DNA of 64,000 nucleotides from Pratylenchus scribneri (Eukaryota > Nematoda > Chromadorea > Rhabditida > Pratylenchidae): the NCBI GenBank assembly GCA_030063045.1, contig JAQSEB010000105.1, positions 248,001-312,000 of the forward strand, given 5' to 3'. A program made the translations under genes and the position numbers. Positions 33,912 through 47,262 of this stretch are shown piece by piece; position 1 is the first letter of the stretch, and each line of letters starts with the position of its first letter. The notes under the pieces are model-generated. The model searched no databases, was not told where the DNA came from, and was given only the letters and a program-made list of their open reading frames with translations.

Positions 33912-34611
33912 TTTGTTTAATGGATGGATAATAAGAAAATGAGATCTCTGAAAAATGAAAATATAAGGTTAAAGCTTTATTTCGTATTTTTGTTATTCTG
34001 CCTTTTTACGTTTTTATTAAAATTAATTAAGGCATTTTAATCAGAATGAAACATATTTTTAGTTTTTCTCCCCAAAATCACTACATTCAAAATCCCCATT
34101 CTCATTGAGTTTGAATTGGTCTATTTTTCTAAACTCCAAAAATCAAGTTTTCAAACCTTAGCCTAGCCTAAATCTAATCTAAAAACTTTTTATTTTCTTA
34201 GGGATTTTTGGTCCGTATTGATTTTGTGGCATAGAAATTTTCTGTTGATTCTCAGCTCTCATTTCATGTCCTGGTTTTTGGTAGGTTTTTTAAAATCGCG
34301 TTTCGATTTTCGAAGCTGCTGGTTTGTTGATTTATTTTATTCATTTTGACGAGAATGGAAAAATGCGAATTGAAATGGGCGAAAGTAATTTTATGAAAAT
34401 AAAGTATTTAAAAAAATTTTAAATGGCACATTTGCCAGTTTTCAAAACATTTTTTAATTTAATCTTTTATCAATATATGATAAAATAATGAGATGAAGCA
34501 TTCATTCATTCAAGATAAATATTGAATCAACAATAAAAATTCCTTGATCAAAAATTTGCTTCATTTAAGTTCCAAACATAATAAAATAATCCATCCAATA
34601 TTCTTCTTAAT
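33912..34611. other. intergenic, no gene recognised
   Basis: AT-rich spacer between two minus-strand genes. The portion next to 33912 should hold the promoter of the acidic gene. No element is identifiable. Confidence 0.5.
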
Positions 34612-36490
34612 TTAATTGCGTCGGCCTCGTCCGAATCCACCAATGGTCTGTGCCGGAGCTAAAAAAATAATTTTGTTCAAATAATTGGATAAAAAAATAC
34701 CTGCTGATGGCATTTGAGCAGTCTTTTCAGTCGAAACAATGGTCATTTTCTCTTCTTTTGTTTCCACAATTTTGAGTGCATTGTCATTAGACGAGGATGA
34801 GGAAGCCATCAGCAGTGGATATTCATAATCGTGAAAAGGCTGAAAAATGTAAATGGGAAATATTAAAAATGCCCAAAATAGATCTAATTAAGCAGAAATT
34901 TATCCTATAACCTTAAATTTTATACCCATTGAATAGATACCGTTAAGATTGTATCATCTGTTTGTGTTTTGGCTTTGGTTTAATTAACCAATTCTAATTT
35001 ATTTTTTTTAAACCACTCGGTTTTAAACCGTTTAATACCCTATTATTGACCAAACCATGATAAATTATATCTAGTCCTTACATTGGTAGATACTAGATAT
35101 TATTCAAATAAAAATGTTCACTTACAAGAGCAATGGCATTCGATTGTTTGGCGGTCACGTTCACGTGGTGGAGGAAGGAGTCGCTTTCCTTGGCAGTGTT
35201 GAATGAAAGTTGATTATTGTCCTCATCACTTCCATTTAAATCCTCATCATCAACTTTCTTCTTCTTCCCCTCAACAAAAACAATTTCCTCTTCCAATGAT
35301 GACCTTAATATTTTGAGATATGAGATTAGTCAATAAATAAAAACCAAAAAAATACTTGAAAGTGCAATTTGAATTGGAAATTGCAGTTTTAGTGGTCTTG
35401 GTGGTCTCCTCCTCCAGCACCATCATCATTTCGTCGATGAGTCCTTCTTTGGCATTTTCCTTCTTCTCTTCATCATCAATGATGACTTCATCTTCCTCCT
35501 CTTCATCGCTGTATTGTTTGTTCGATTTCTCCTCCTCATCAGCCGAAACAATTTCACCGCATTTTGGTGCCGGTTTTGCCACCGAATAGCACGATTCACT
35601 GCCAGAGCGCGTCTTCGTCTCTTCATCAGAGTCTTCGCCGGAAGTGTAAACGCCTCCCAATTTGGTGGTCCAAGTCGCATTCTTCTCAATCAATGGCGGC
35701 TTTTCCTGTTGCGGTTGCTTCTAAAATAAATTTTTGGCATGAATTAGAGCATTATGAATAAAATAAAATTACCACAATTTGTGTCTTATTTGCACCTGTT
35801 CCAACCGTTTGCTTCGGACGTTGCTGTTTGCGTTCAATACCTCCTCTACCCGTACCCGGTGCGTAAACGCGGTGTTGTGGCGGTGTATTAGTCTGCTGAA
35901 AATGAGTTCACTTATTTTTTTTAGTTTCTTTTGTACTATAATCAGCCTATTGTGGTGCCCCAATTCACTTACACTTCCAAACATTGGCCCATAATGTTGA
36001 TGAGGAGTCCGCGAAACTGGGGTAGTAGTTCGCGGAATTTGTTGTTGTTTGTCAAATTGATGATGGCCATTTGCCAGATTGGTGGTACGCGAATAATACG
36101 AAGTTTGACGATTGACGCTTCCTGTTCCTGCTGCCGAATATAGACGATTTCCACCACCGCGGTAATGGCTGTTCGGGGGGCCGCCCATTCCACCGCCGCT
36201 GCTGTTATTGTCCCGACTGAGCAAAGCTTCAAGCTGAAAATAAATGCTGAATTTGAAGTTTAGTTCAGTTCAAAAAACCTTAGCTTCGACGATGCCCAAT
36301 CGTTTTTCCATCTGCTGGCTGTGCTTTTCTATTTTGGCCAATTGAAGTGCACTATTCTGTCGCATCTCATGTTTCATTTTCTGAAATTGTCAAATATGTT
36401 TGTTTTTTCCTCAATTAAACTTACAAGTTCCAAATCCAAAATAGCCCGTGCCAAAATTTGTTCGATTCCGCAGTCATTTTGTTGTTGCAT
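34612..36490 (-). CDS. Coiled-coil, Gly/Arg-tailed acidic protein, unknown
   Basis: About eight minus-strand exons. The start (36490) reads MQQQNDCGIEQILARAILDL, followed by a coiled coil (LQLAKIEKHSQQMEKRLGIV, EAKLEALLSRD). Then come a Gly/Ser/Asn/Arg-rich low-complexity region (SRDNNSSGGGMGGPPNSHYR), a basic Gly-rich stretch (APGTGRGGIERKQQRPKQ), the segment ATWTTKLGGVYTSGEDSDEE, acidic tracts (QYSDEEEEDEVIIDDEEKKE), FHDYEYPLLMASSSSSN and a C terminus GGFGRGRRN. The RG-type tail and low complexity resemble RNA-associated proteins, but I recognise no family and give no function. Exon 1 is 36425-36490. Intron 34850-35115 is larger than the rest and contains nothing identifiable. Confidence 0.65.
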
Positions 36491-37298
36491 TTTATTCGCT
36501 TTCACAAAGTTATCAATTGTATGAAATAATCTCAATTCTCAATCAATCTAAAAATATAAAATCAATAATTAATGCGTTTTAGAAAATAATTAGGGACTAT
36601 TGCGGCTTATTATATCCTCAATTTTATAAAAATGGGAGTTCTTAATTTTGTAACCTATCAAATTAAGACAAATTAGGGGTTGTTTTCGGACGTAAACTGC
36701 ATATAAGTTCCAAATTATTGATTGGTGAATATGGGAAAATGAAACGCATATGTGTTTTCTTTATTTAGATGATCATTGATTGATCAATACTATTTTAGAA
36801 AAAAAAATAGAAAACCGCAATTTTACTATTTTTTTATTTTGCTTTTTCTTTCTCTGTCTGCAAAATAAAATAGTGTGTTGACTGTTGAACATATCGTAAT
36901 AATCATGTATGAAATTCTAGTTTAACGAACACGAGAATTCTCAATAAAAATTTTGGAGTGAGTGGCCATTGGCCAATCGCTTTTCCATGACTACTCCATC
37001 TTAAAATTTCTAACCCGATCAATAAACGGAATTGACCAAATTTTGAATGGAATTTAATTTTCTTCACATTCCCGTCATTTCATTATTTAAAATCAATGAA
37101 AAATGGCTTTTATGCTTTTCCAACATTTCAGCAGTTAGATATTAGATCTAAATTGTTGTAACTGCTCTAGAATGGACTTAAGAAACCTTGAATTAATTTA
37201 GGAACAAAAAATCCATTAAAATAATAATAAAAAACCAATTTTTAGAAATAAAATAAACCACACAAATCTATAATAAAAAAGAAAAAGTGGACAACAAC
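36491..37298. other. divergent promoter region
   Basis: About 800 bp between two divergently transcribed genes. It is AT-rich and presumably contains both promoters. A palindromic GATCATTGATTGATCAAT near 36771 is noted; nothing else can be named. Confidence 0.45.
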
Positions 37299-37652
37299 AT
37301 GCATTGGATCGAATACATCGCCATTGGCATTGGACTTGTTATTGCGGTTGTGGGATATGTGAGTTCTTTTTCAGTTCTTTCGTAAATTCACCCAAAATTT
37401 CAGCGGATCATCAAAGGAAAAGACAGCAACCAGAAAAAGGATGGTAAACGGCACAATTCTCGCTACAAATCTGCTGGGCTCGACCGCACTCACAAAAGTC
37501 GAAGGACCGCATCATTGGAGGACGCAAAAGCAACACCGACTGGAAGCTACACAAATACAGCAAAATCAACTGGGAGCCTTACGGATGTGTTGAAAGCAAA
37601 AGAGATGACAATGAACTCAGCAGATGGAGGATTGGAATGTCAAAATGAATGA
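37299..37652 (+). CDS. Small single-pass membrane protein, unknown
   Basis: Two exons, 37299-37358 and 37404-37652, give 102 residues. Exon 1 encodes a single hydrophobic helix, MHWIEYIAIGIGLVIAVVGY. The rest is basic and Ser/Thr-rich, for example KDSNQKKDGKRHNSRYKSAG and HKSRRTASLEDAKATPTGSY. The short lumenal or extracellular end and long basic tail suggest a tail facing the cytosol. No family was recognised. The intron is 45 bp and ends TTTCAG. Confidence 0.65.
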
Positions 37653-37945
37653 AGATGAATGTTGATGATGTGAATGAAGAATAGAAATTCCTTTCCTATC
37701 CCAGTTTATGTAAATTTTCACCGAACATTGCTGTTGTAATTTTCATTTTTCGTTCTATTGGTTTATTTATTGATTGATAAATAAAGCAACTTTTGAAATT
37801 TGCATTTTAAAATATATATCGAACAATGTTTTGTTGAAACATTTTAATATTTTTACCAATAATCATTAAAATTGATTTTAAAAGCAAAATTGATCAAATT
37901 TCAGAGAAATAAAAGTCACAAAATTCAAGTGAAATAAAAATCAAA

Positions 37946-39102
37946 ATGATTCATTCCAAACAAATCCAAGGACGATCTCTCATTGTGGAATTGATTTATG
38001 AAATGAACAAATTTTTGCCACTGAATGGACTCATCAAATGCGGCCAAGCAAATTCGATGTTGAATGAACTCGGAATTCCACGGGCACGAAAAGTGCATGA
38101 AAAGGTAAGCAGAAAAAGCAAAGAATTTGGGCATCGGAAAAAGAACAGTAAAACATATTTCATTCACAAAAATGTGTTTTTCTAGGATAATTTAAGATTA
38201 TTATTGCATCAGACTTCAGACCTAGTACCTAAATTTAATTAAATTCCATTTTTCAGTTGATTTCACTCTACTTTGCGGATATTTTCACTCTGGCCATTTG
38301 GTTCAAACAATGGGCTCGTCAAATGGCCGAACTCCGTGCCAACATTCATCGCCAAACTTCAAATCGAATAAAACCCCACACTCTGTTGGCACAATTTAAC
38401 ATTTTGCTGTGTCAATGTGAAGACAAAGCCACCAATGTATTTTAAGGATAAATTAAATGATTTTATAATAATAATTTGGGAAGATTTCTTTTTTGATTTG
38501 AATGACTACAATTAAATTATTAATTCACAAAAGCTCATTTTTTTCAAAAATTGCAGATTCTCGATACGGACCAAGTCGACAATATTCTCTCTGGCTTCAA
38601 TTTTCCATTGGCATTCCAAAATGAACTTCGCCAAATCCGTGCCTCCCATATTGAGAATGCATTGGCCCCGGCTGAATTTGAATTGAGCCAATGGCGCCTG
38701 GAGAATATTCCAAGTTTGAACGAAATGCTCATCCATTTTCGTGGCCTTCTCCAAGAAGATGCTGACGAACAGCGCAACATTGACGGCCAAATTGACGAGG
38801 AGCTCCGCCAAATTAACGAGGAGCTACGCAACATTCACGAAGAACAACGCAGCCTTGAAGAGCAGGAACTCAATCTCCTCCAGCAAAGTAGTTTTGGGCT
38901 TTGTGGCGAAAGAAAATAGGGAAAATATTGTGATTTGTGAATATATAAAGTAATTCAATTAAAATTTAAAAAAAAAGAAGTAAAATTAATCCAAATTTAT
39001 TAATAATCGAATTTTTCAGAAATTCGCGCCCTGACATTATTTGCCACATTAGTGAAGGGTGGGCTCAAAGATGCGGCCAATCACTTGAAACGTCGAACTT
39101 GA
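37946..39102 (+). CDS. Hypothetical protein with C-terminal coiled coil
   Basis: Four exons, 37946-38104, 38257-38436, 38557-38887 and 39020-39102, join to 250 residues. The first half is helical and aromatic (LIVELIYEMNKFLPLNGLIK, LISLYFADIFTLAIWFKQWA). Exon 3 ends in a strong heptad region with internal repetition (EELRQINEELRNIHEEQRSL). The C terminus is basic (AANHLKRRT). No signal peptide is seen. The function is unknown. All four splice junctions preserve frame, which supports the model. Confidence 0.65.
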
Positions 39103-40128
39103 GATGCCCAATGATAAATTGCAAACAAGAGCCGCAGTTGATGTTTTTTTACGAATATTCAGACCATAAATAATGATTTTTTCTGATAATTTCCTTTTAT
39201 CGCAATTTTCTCTATAAAATAAAGCATCCAAATTTCCATAATTTTCTCTCGTTTTGATCCATATTTTTAAAATTTTTTTCATTTCCAGTCAACAAATAAT
39301 AACACCTCGATAATTATTTGATGAAAATGAATAATATGGGAAAAGGATGGGAAATTCTGCCCTACAAAAAATGTCCCATCTCATAAATATATTGGTTCTC
39401 ATAATCATAACAACTAGCTCTGGGTATTCGCCCAAAGTGAAAAAAAAATAAAGTTAAAAAATTACTTTCTTCGATTGGAACCAAATCCCAATCCCCTTTT
39501 CTTTTATCCATATTCTATTCATTTTTTTACATATTTAGGGAAAATATTCACATGAATATAAAAACAGCTTTAATCTTTTTTGGATCTGAACAAAACAAAA
39601 TGTTTTACCACTTTCAAACGTCAAAATAAATAGATAATTATAATTACTAAATGCATTTCTCCACTTCATTTTGCATTAAACAAATTTATAAATCGTTTTA
39701 ATGGTTATTTTAAAATTTTAACTAGTCAATTCTCGAATCAAAACAAATACAATAATATGCATTAATCAAAATCAAATTCCAAAATTTTTACATAAAATTT
39801 TGTGGCACAATAATAATTAATAATATTCATTCTAATTTGAAAAATTTAATATTTTTAATTAACATAAATGAGAAAAATGAGGTCTCAAAAATGCATCTTG
39901 AAAAAAAACATATATAATCATTGGTAAAATATTATAATGAAATAATAAAATGGATTATTAAATATGAATACAAAAAGGTCATTATGGAAAATATCAAGAG
40001 GGAATTTTCCTTTTGCGATTGTTCATCACCACATTTTGTGACTTGTTCCCATAAAATAAAATGGCAGTATAAAAATTTGGAATGAGTCCAGCAGAAAGAC
40101 AAAAATGATTTCCGGCGATTCTTTTCCA
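39103..40128. other. convergent intergenic region
   Basis: About 1 kb of AT-rich sequence between the convergent ends of the coiled-coil gene and SET1. No supported gene or repeat. Confidence 0.55.
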
Positions 40129-43100
40129 CTAATTGAGGTAGCCACGGCATTGAGGAGCTCCGCAAAGGCAAGGAATTTTGGTGTCTTCAAGTGGGAATTT
40201 GTAGTCATACTTAAAAATAAAATTTAATTAATTTTAATATTTTTATTCATTTTTACGGTAATTTCCTCGCCCTTAAAAATTTGACGTTTGCTATAAATGA
40301 CAATTCGCTTCTCTCCCTGCACCGTCAACACTTTGGCGTAGCAATTTGGCTGACAAGAATGGTTGATGAATCGCGCAAAATTGCCCTTCTTTGTTGCGTC
40401 AATCACCTTTAAAAAGTTAATTTATTTTTAATTATTTATTCATTTAAACTGACCACATTTTCATCAATGCGGAATAAATATGATGAGCCTATTCCCTGCC
40501 GTTCATAGGCCAATTCGCGCACATTTGCCACCTCGGGTCGAATCTTCTCGCCAACATATTCAACAATCATTTCGTCTTGTGAAATTGATTCCTGTGGTGA
40601 TGTGATGATGAATTAATTGATAAAATAAAAACGAAAGAATGTTTTTCCTTTACCAATGCAAATAATCCCCAACCATGGATGCGAGAACGGGCAAACTTGA
40701 TCATTTTGCTTCGATACTGAAAATTAAAAATAATTATTAAAATAAGAATTTTAAAAATTACCAAAATTTATTTCAAAATAGAACTTTAAACATTTTAATC
40801 CCCAGCAGAAAAATACCAAAATCAGCTAATAATTAACCAATTATTTTAAAATTTTCTATTTGAGTGGATTGGTTTGGTTTGGATGGGGAGAATTGTGTGA
40901 TGGGACATTTGGAAGCGGAAAACCTTATTTGAGCATCCTCTTTGCTCATTGTAATTGTTGAATTGATTGCCACCGATTGTTGACCAATAACAAATTACAC
41001 CTCCTTCTCTTTCTTCATCATTTTCTTCATTTTCATTTGCCTCCTCTTTTTGTTGTTCATCTTCTCTCAATTTACTTCTGTTGGACCATTCCTCATCATT
41101 TTCTTCTTCAATTGTTTTGGCATAATAATCCTCTTCCTCCTCTTCCATTGGGTGATTGGTCAAATCAGCGAGTATTGGTGGTGGGATTGGTGATACATCT
41201 ACATCTATTAGGCTACTTAAAGCCGACTCATCCTCAATGGAATTGGTGGAATAATCCTCCTCTTCTTCTTCAGACTCCAGGTTATGGTCATATTTGGCTG
41301 GGTCTTCTATATTCATCTTGTTTGGGCCATTTTTCTAATTTATTTAATGGGATTACTCCAACTCCAACCATTAGTTTATTTTAATAATAATTTATTATTC
41401 CACTTATACTCATCAATCAATAATTAATCAATAATCATTGGTCATCAATTTTAGACCTCATTCCAATTTTTTCGATAATAAATTTTATTTTATTATTTAT
41501 TTCTCTTCACTCTACCTTAAGTTGATTGCAGCCAAAATTATTCATCAACCCATTCCCATTACCGCCGCCATCCTCGCCCATTCCAACAAGATTCCCGGCA
41601 CTTTGACTGCCACCAATGGAATTCATCAATCCGGTGGAATTGGCCAATGATCGAACTATAAAATGTGAATAATTCCATTTAAAAATGTGTAAATGTTTCC
41701 TACCAATTGCCCTTTCACTCTTCAATGCTTGGCTCATTTGTCGGGCAGCGGTCTCATCCTGTGTGCTAATTGTTGTTCGCAAATAATGAGGGTCATTGGC
41801 AATGCCAGCCGTGGAAGTCGCCGCTCGACGCATAAATGTCCTCCTTTGAATGCCCTGGGCCAATAATTGCTGTAAAAAAATGGAATTGTTTAAAATTTAA
41901 TTTTAATTTATTTTTCACTCACCTCTTTCTCTCGGTCCTTCTTCCGACGATAATTTCCCTCGGTCCGAGCACAACCCGACGCATTTGGCACAATTCCCTC
42001 CAATTCGGCATCGTTGAAATGGTAAAAACGGCCGGGCCTGTTCGGATGCTCCCATGGTTTTGGCTTTATAATTAAATAAATTCCAATTTATTCATTGAAT
42101 AAAACCGACCAAAAGGGGCGGAGATTGGACTGCGTCTTCGGGTTCCACCCAAGCTAGATCACTCTTTGCTTCATACATAATCCTCTTTGCTTTTTCGCTG
42201 ATTTTTTCACTCAATTCTTGTCGGAGTTGCAGATCGCATAAAGCAAAGCGTAAATAGGCAATCTCCTCCAATTCCAATCCAGTCTAAATTTCAATAATTA
42301 TTTCATATTTATTAATGAATAATTTAACCGTTTGGAATGAATGGAGAATTTCCTCATTTTCCTCCGTCGTCCTCATTGGCCATTTACGCGCTGAAATTGG
42401 TTCCAGGGCATTGAGACGTTTTACGGCCGCAAAGCTTGGAAGAATGGCGGGAGGTTCATCAGCAATTTGAATTGGTGGCCTTTAAATTTTTAAATAACAA
42501 AAAATATTCGAAGAATTTTTTTAACTTCTTTTTCTTTTTAGTTGATTTTGGAGAAATTTTGCCAATTTCTTCTGCCTTTTCCTCTGTTGTTGTCAATAAA
42601 ATGGTTGTAGATTTGTCAATGGATTCGACTCTGAAAATTTTAAAATAAATTCAAAAATACCAAAATTTTAAACTCACTTTTTCCTCTCAAAAATTCGAAA
42701 TCGAGCACATCCGGCGGAATCAGGACTTTCGGAACGCATTTCATTCTTCTGCTTTTTCGGTGGTCTTCCCCTCTTTTTCCCTTCAAATTGTGGAATTTCC
42801 TCTGTTGAAGATGTCAAATTCTCTTTGATTCCTTCATCTTCTTGGTCATCGCTTAGAATGATGGCCACCATCGCCTTCGTTTTCAGTTTTTTGTGGCTGA
42901 AATAGAATAATTTTGAATATTAATAATTCAAAATAAATTTTTGTTAGTTCTTAAACTCAACCGTCTCCAAAATATTGCTGGGAATTTTCTTATTTTGATG
43001 GTAAAGTGACAATCAAAAATGATGAAAATTTAAATTTTGATGGCTGTTTTGACAGTTTAATCAATTGATGAAAGTGACAAGAGTCATTTTTTAATCCTTT

Positions 43101-46100
43101 TTATAGGATATTTCAACTTACTTCTTTTCCAAAATGCCTCCTTCGCTCATTCCTTCTTCTCCTCCCACTCCTCGATGTTCTTTTTCATCCATTTGTGCCA
43201 ATTTGTCAATCTCATCATCATCAGCGGCCGTTTCCATTTCCTCCTCCTTTTCACTTTCATCATCATCCGATGCCAATGTTGTTGTTGCCTCCTTAATTAA
43301 ATAAAATTATTTTTTTATATAATTAAAATCAAAACTAAAATGTTCTCCCTACTTTTATTCATCATAAAAAATTACTTGACTTTGGTAGGATTCGAACCTT
43401 CGACCCTCGCCCCAAATATCCCACCCTCTTACCAAATAGGAGAGAAAAACAAAAATACCAAAATTTTAATTTCCACCTTATTCCGCAGCTCTGCGTTTTT
43501 AAAAATTCTAACTTAAAAATCCTAGTACCGGTAATACATTGGGTAGAGAAAATTCAAAGAAAGTTTACCTACATACATAAATTGAAAATGTACTACATCA
43601 ATTATTAGGAAAAATCTTAAAAAATTATTTTATTTTTTAATCAATTAATTTCCCCACCTCTTCTTCTTCCTCCTCCTCCTCTTCATTTTCATCAGTAACA
43701 GAAGAAACGTCTTGAACAGCATCGAGAATGGATGAGCGATTTGTTGAGGATGATGAAGAACGAGAAGATGATGAAGAAGAGCGCGATGAACGAGTGGAAC
43801 AGACACTGGATTTACGCCTGAAAAAAAATGAATAATTATTGCTCATAGAAAAATTACGAATTTACCTTCGAATCGTCCTTTTCTGACCTTCCTCTTCGTC
43901 TTCCTGTCTCATTTTCTTCCTTTCTGGCTCTCCTTTTTCCCGATATCCATGGGCCCTTTTTCTTCGAACCGGTTCAGGTGAAGATGGTGGTTTTTGTTTC
44001 TATAAAGTTAGTAAACTTTTTTACGGCAATTTAAATTAACTCTTTGAATGCGTGGCAATGCCGAAATTCGATGCTTAAAAGATGACCCAAAGAAATCAAA
44101 GCCTGAAAATAAATAAATTTAATAATTAATTAATGGTAATTGAAATTACTTTGGCCATTATTTCCTCCTCCACCATTGGGAAAAAGTTGGTCCATGAAAA
44201 ATGATGAATTGCTACTTTTGATGGCACAAAGTGGTGGACGTCGACTCGCATCCATCGATGATGATGAAGAGGAAATAGCACCACCAATTTGCTCTTCTTT
44301 AGTATTTTTATCCTGTTGATTTTCCAAATCTCCACCGGATTCTTGCTGCTGTTCGGCTTGAAGCTTTTTTCGCTTCTTTAAAAGTTGAATTATTTTCGGT
44401 CAAATTGACTAAAAAACCTCCATTTCCTCATTGAATAATTCATCCAATATTTTCATTGCCTCCGTGTCAACACGTCGATCAACGTCCTGTCTCACTTTCA
44501 GCGCCAACATTGATGTCATCCCATTCATTGACATTTGCGTTAAAACCGACAATTTATTCTGCAAAATTCATTGAAAAATTGTGAATTAAATAATTCAAAC
44601 CTTTTCTCCATTCTTTCGCCTTGGCATCGATGATGATGATGAATATTTGGCCGAAATTGGTGTGGATGGAAGAAGAGGCGGATGAGTTGGGAAGAAGCCA
44701 CCACCACCGTTGGAAAAACCATTATGATGAGGAGAATTATAGGAGGCGGTTGGAAGATGATGATGAGGAGTTGGTGGCCGATGATGATGATAATGCAATT
44801 TGGATGGTCGAATTGGAGTCATTGGATGAGGTGGATTGGCGAATCGAACAGATTGATTAGGCCACCGGGGCCTTGGACAAGAATTTGATGCCATTGTTGT
44901 GGTCGATGGTGATGGTTGGGTGGCGGTCTGTTGACGACGGCTGAGAAGGATGGCCAGCCTAGATTCTAACGACAATTGTGAAGGAGGAACGGGTGATTGA
45001 GTGGTGGTTGGTGTTTGTGCGGTTTGTTGAATGGGACTTGCCTATTGATGAAAAGAATTATCGAAATTTGGTTAAATCAAATGAAAACCTGCGGTTTAGT
45101 GTTATTCTCTTCCGCGACAAATGATGAAGAAGGAATAGAAGCATCAACATTGGTGGTTTTTTGTTGAAGTTCCGGCACCACAATTTGATTATTGCCCAAT
45201 TTTTGTGGAATGACCAAAGCAATTGGCGGTAATGGAATTTTGGTTGGGGAAAGTGAAGGCGGCATAAAATTTGATGATGTTCCTTTGGTGGTGTTTGGTT
45301 CCGGAATGGAATTGGCATTGGTTGGTGTATTTGGATCACCCAATTTTGTTGGTCTAACAAAGTACAAATTGAATTTTAATTAATTAAAAAACAGACCGAT
45401 TACGTTTTGAAGGACTTTCAACTGTTTGGGTGGTCGGTTGATGCATTGTTCCATTACATTCAATGTTTACTTTAAATAATTTTTCAGTTTTTTCTTTATA
45501 ATTAATAAATTTTTACAATGTTCTTCCGGTCGATTAGATGAAGACGCAGAATTTTGTGGAGTTTTGGAAAGCATTTTATCGGTTGAAATTTCTGTAGCGA
45601 TCGCGGATGGTTCAACTTCTTCTTTTTTGATGGGCTAAAAAAATTTTTTTAATGTTTTTCAAATTTTATCAACCTTTAAAATTGTTGAATTGCTGTTCCA
45701 TGCTTTCGGTGGCTCGCTGTCAATTTCAACATTCGGTTCTTGTTTCACATTTTTTAATTGGCATTTTTCTTTGTTGTTCGAAGTTTCTAAAATTAAATCA
45801 TTTTATTATTTTAAATTTATTTCTCACCAATTCCATGGCCAGCTTTTTCATTTTCGTCTACAATTCCATCCTCTTTTCGATATTTTTCAGCCAACAAATT
45901 GCGAATATGTCGAATGGTAATTTCCGAGAATATTTGCTTATATCGTTTTGGTAATTCAATTTCTCTGCCAGTTTCAAGTTTGTAAAGTTCACCCAATTTG
46001 TAGGCTAAAATTGATTCCAAAAATATTATTTAATTTGTGGACTGACCAAATGGGTCAAAAAAGCATTGGACTTCACTGCCCATCATTGTCTTGTTATGAT

Positions 46101-47262
46101 GACGCGAAATGAAAAGCTAAAAGAAATTAAAATGAAAATAAAAGATTGAAAAATAACCTCTGAATCTTTTCGACATGGAAAATCGATTAAGGCAAAGCCC
46201 AAATGCCTGCCATTTATTGGATGTCGATAAATGGTCAATTGGAAAGGTTCAACACCGGTTGATGAATTTTGGCTATCAATTGGATGAAAACCATTTGGAA
46301 TTTTTGTGGTGGAGGAAGAGGAGGGAAGTTTCCTGAATAATTATTGAATTTAATTGCAACATTCAAAAATTTTAACCTGCAAAGTTGCAACAGAAATGCT
46401 TCATTGATATTGTCATTAAGGCCAACGAGAGCAATTTCTCGTCTTGGTGGGATTGTGTGATATTCATCATCAAACTGTAAAAAACCACTCATCTTTATTG
46501 TTAAAATTTATAATCAAACCATAAATTCAGGCACCGGTAAATCATTATTCAACTTTTTATTATTCGGACGAGGATCTGGCAATTTTCTTGGATCCGTGGG
46601 CTTTGCCAAAAAATTTAACTACAAAAATGTTTGATTATTTAATTAGTTGAATAAATCAATTACTTCAGGAAATTCAGGGCATTGTCCATAGACTCGAAAT
46701 ATTGCCATTTTGAATTCAGGATCCGTTGGATGTTGCATCCGCTTCCAACATTGTGGTTTCACTGGATTCATCAGTTGGGTAGATGGATTCATTTGAACCG
46801 CAGAATTCGGTTGATTTGGATTGGAAGATTGGCGAACAAGAGAATTATTTGTGTTTGGCACCAGTTGAGTTTTAATCGAATCCCTTGCCGGATTTGGTGA
46901 AGATTGAAATTGCTTCGTCGGTGTATTGTCTTTTTGCAATGTTTTAGTTAGAGATGAATCGAATGTTTTCCTCTTAGAAACTGCAGTCGACGGTGCTTGT
47001 GATTTATCCTATAAATTTATCCAGATTTACATAATTTAATTAAATTACTAACCTGTTTGTGATGGATAGGAGTAAGTCCATTGAGGTTGCCAAGTCTGGT
47101 AATTGAATTGGGATTTGATTGTGCCAAAAGTGATGAAGTGAAAGACGGTGGTGGAGTTGTGGAATCGAGGAGAGTATTCAGAGATGAAGTTGTCGGAAGT
47201 TGATTTATTGGTTCATTCCCCACACAATGGTTGTTGCCCAAGATTGGACTTTTCAGTTCCAT
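40129..47262 (-). CDS. set-2: SET1-type histone H3K4 methyltransferase (RRM, n-SET, SET, post-SET)
   Basis: Roughly 29 minus-strand exons yield about 1,500 residues. Domains in order: Ser/Pro/Asn-rich start; an RRM ([36 protein letters not shown], 46474-46158) as in SETD1 proteins; a conserved helix ([20 protein letters not shown]); low-complexity and acidic tracts; an AT-hook-like [10 protein letters not shown]; an n-SET segment ([20 protein letters not shown]); and the SET core in exons 40716-40654, 40591-40454, 40406-40257 and 40209-40129. The SET core shows [49 protein letters not shown] (the NHSC motif), and the post-[16 protein letters not shown]. It would methylate histone H3 Lys4 within a COMPASS-type complex in the nucleus. 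The symbol follows the C. elegans orthologue. The 5' start (47262) is the first ATG in the first confident exon; upstream exons are possible. A 156-codon frame lies inside the intron before the SET exons. Confidence 0.9.
40846..41316 (-). CDS. Intact 156-codon frame nested in a SET1 intron
   Basis: The intron between the exon ending NNFGCNQLK (about 41523) and the exon starting [11 protein letters not shown] (40716) would be about 800 bp. It contains an uninterrupted frame from an ATG at 41316. It encodes an acidic protein ([39 protein letters not shown]) with a less charged C terminus ([18 protein letters not shown]). The surrounding SET1 exons join directly in frame and match human SETD1 order (NQLK followed by the SET pre-domain), so the frame is not needed by SET1. 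It could be a nested gene, an alternative exon or chance. It shows no homology that I can recognise. Confidence 0.35.
   Translation of the reverse strand: MNIEDPAKYDHNLESEEEEEDYSTNSIEDESALSSLIDVDVSPIPPPILADLTNHPMEEEEEDYYAKTIEEENDEEWSNRSKLREDEQQKEEANENEENDEEREGGVICYWSTIGGNQFNNYNEQRGCSNKVFRFQMSHHTILPIQTKPIHSNRKF
43375..43452 (-). repeat. tRNA-like segment with A and B boxes, degenerate
   Basis: On the minus strand, TATTTGGTAAGAGGGT resembles an A box and GAAGGTTCGAATCCTACC a B box, about 35 bases apart as in tRNA genes. The acceptor and anticodon stems do not form. It lies in a 367-bp SET1 intron. It is another tRNA-derived fragment like that at 32008-32090. Confidence 0.4.

Noticed and set aside
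44595..44975. Overlapping long frames on the plus strand at 44621-44860 and 44682-44888
   Set aside because: They are antisense shadows of the His/Pro-rich SET1 exon 44601-45041; the SET1 reading continues in frame on both sides.
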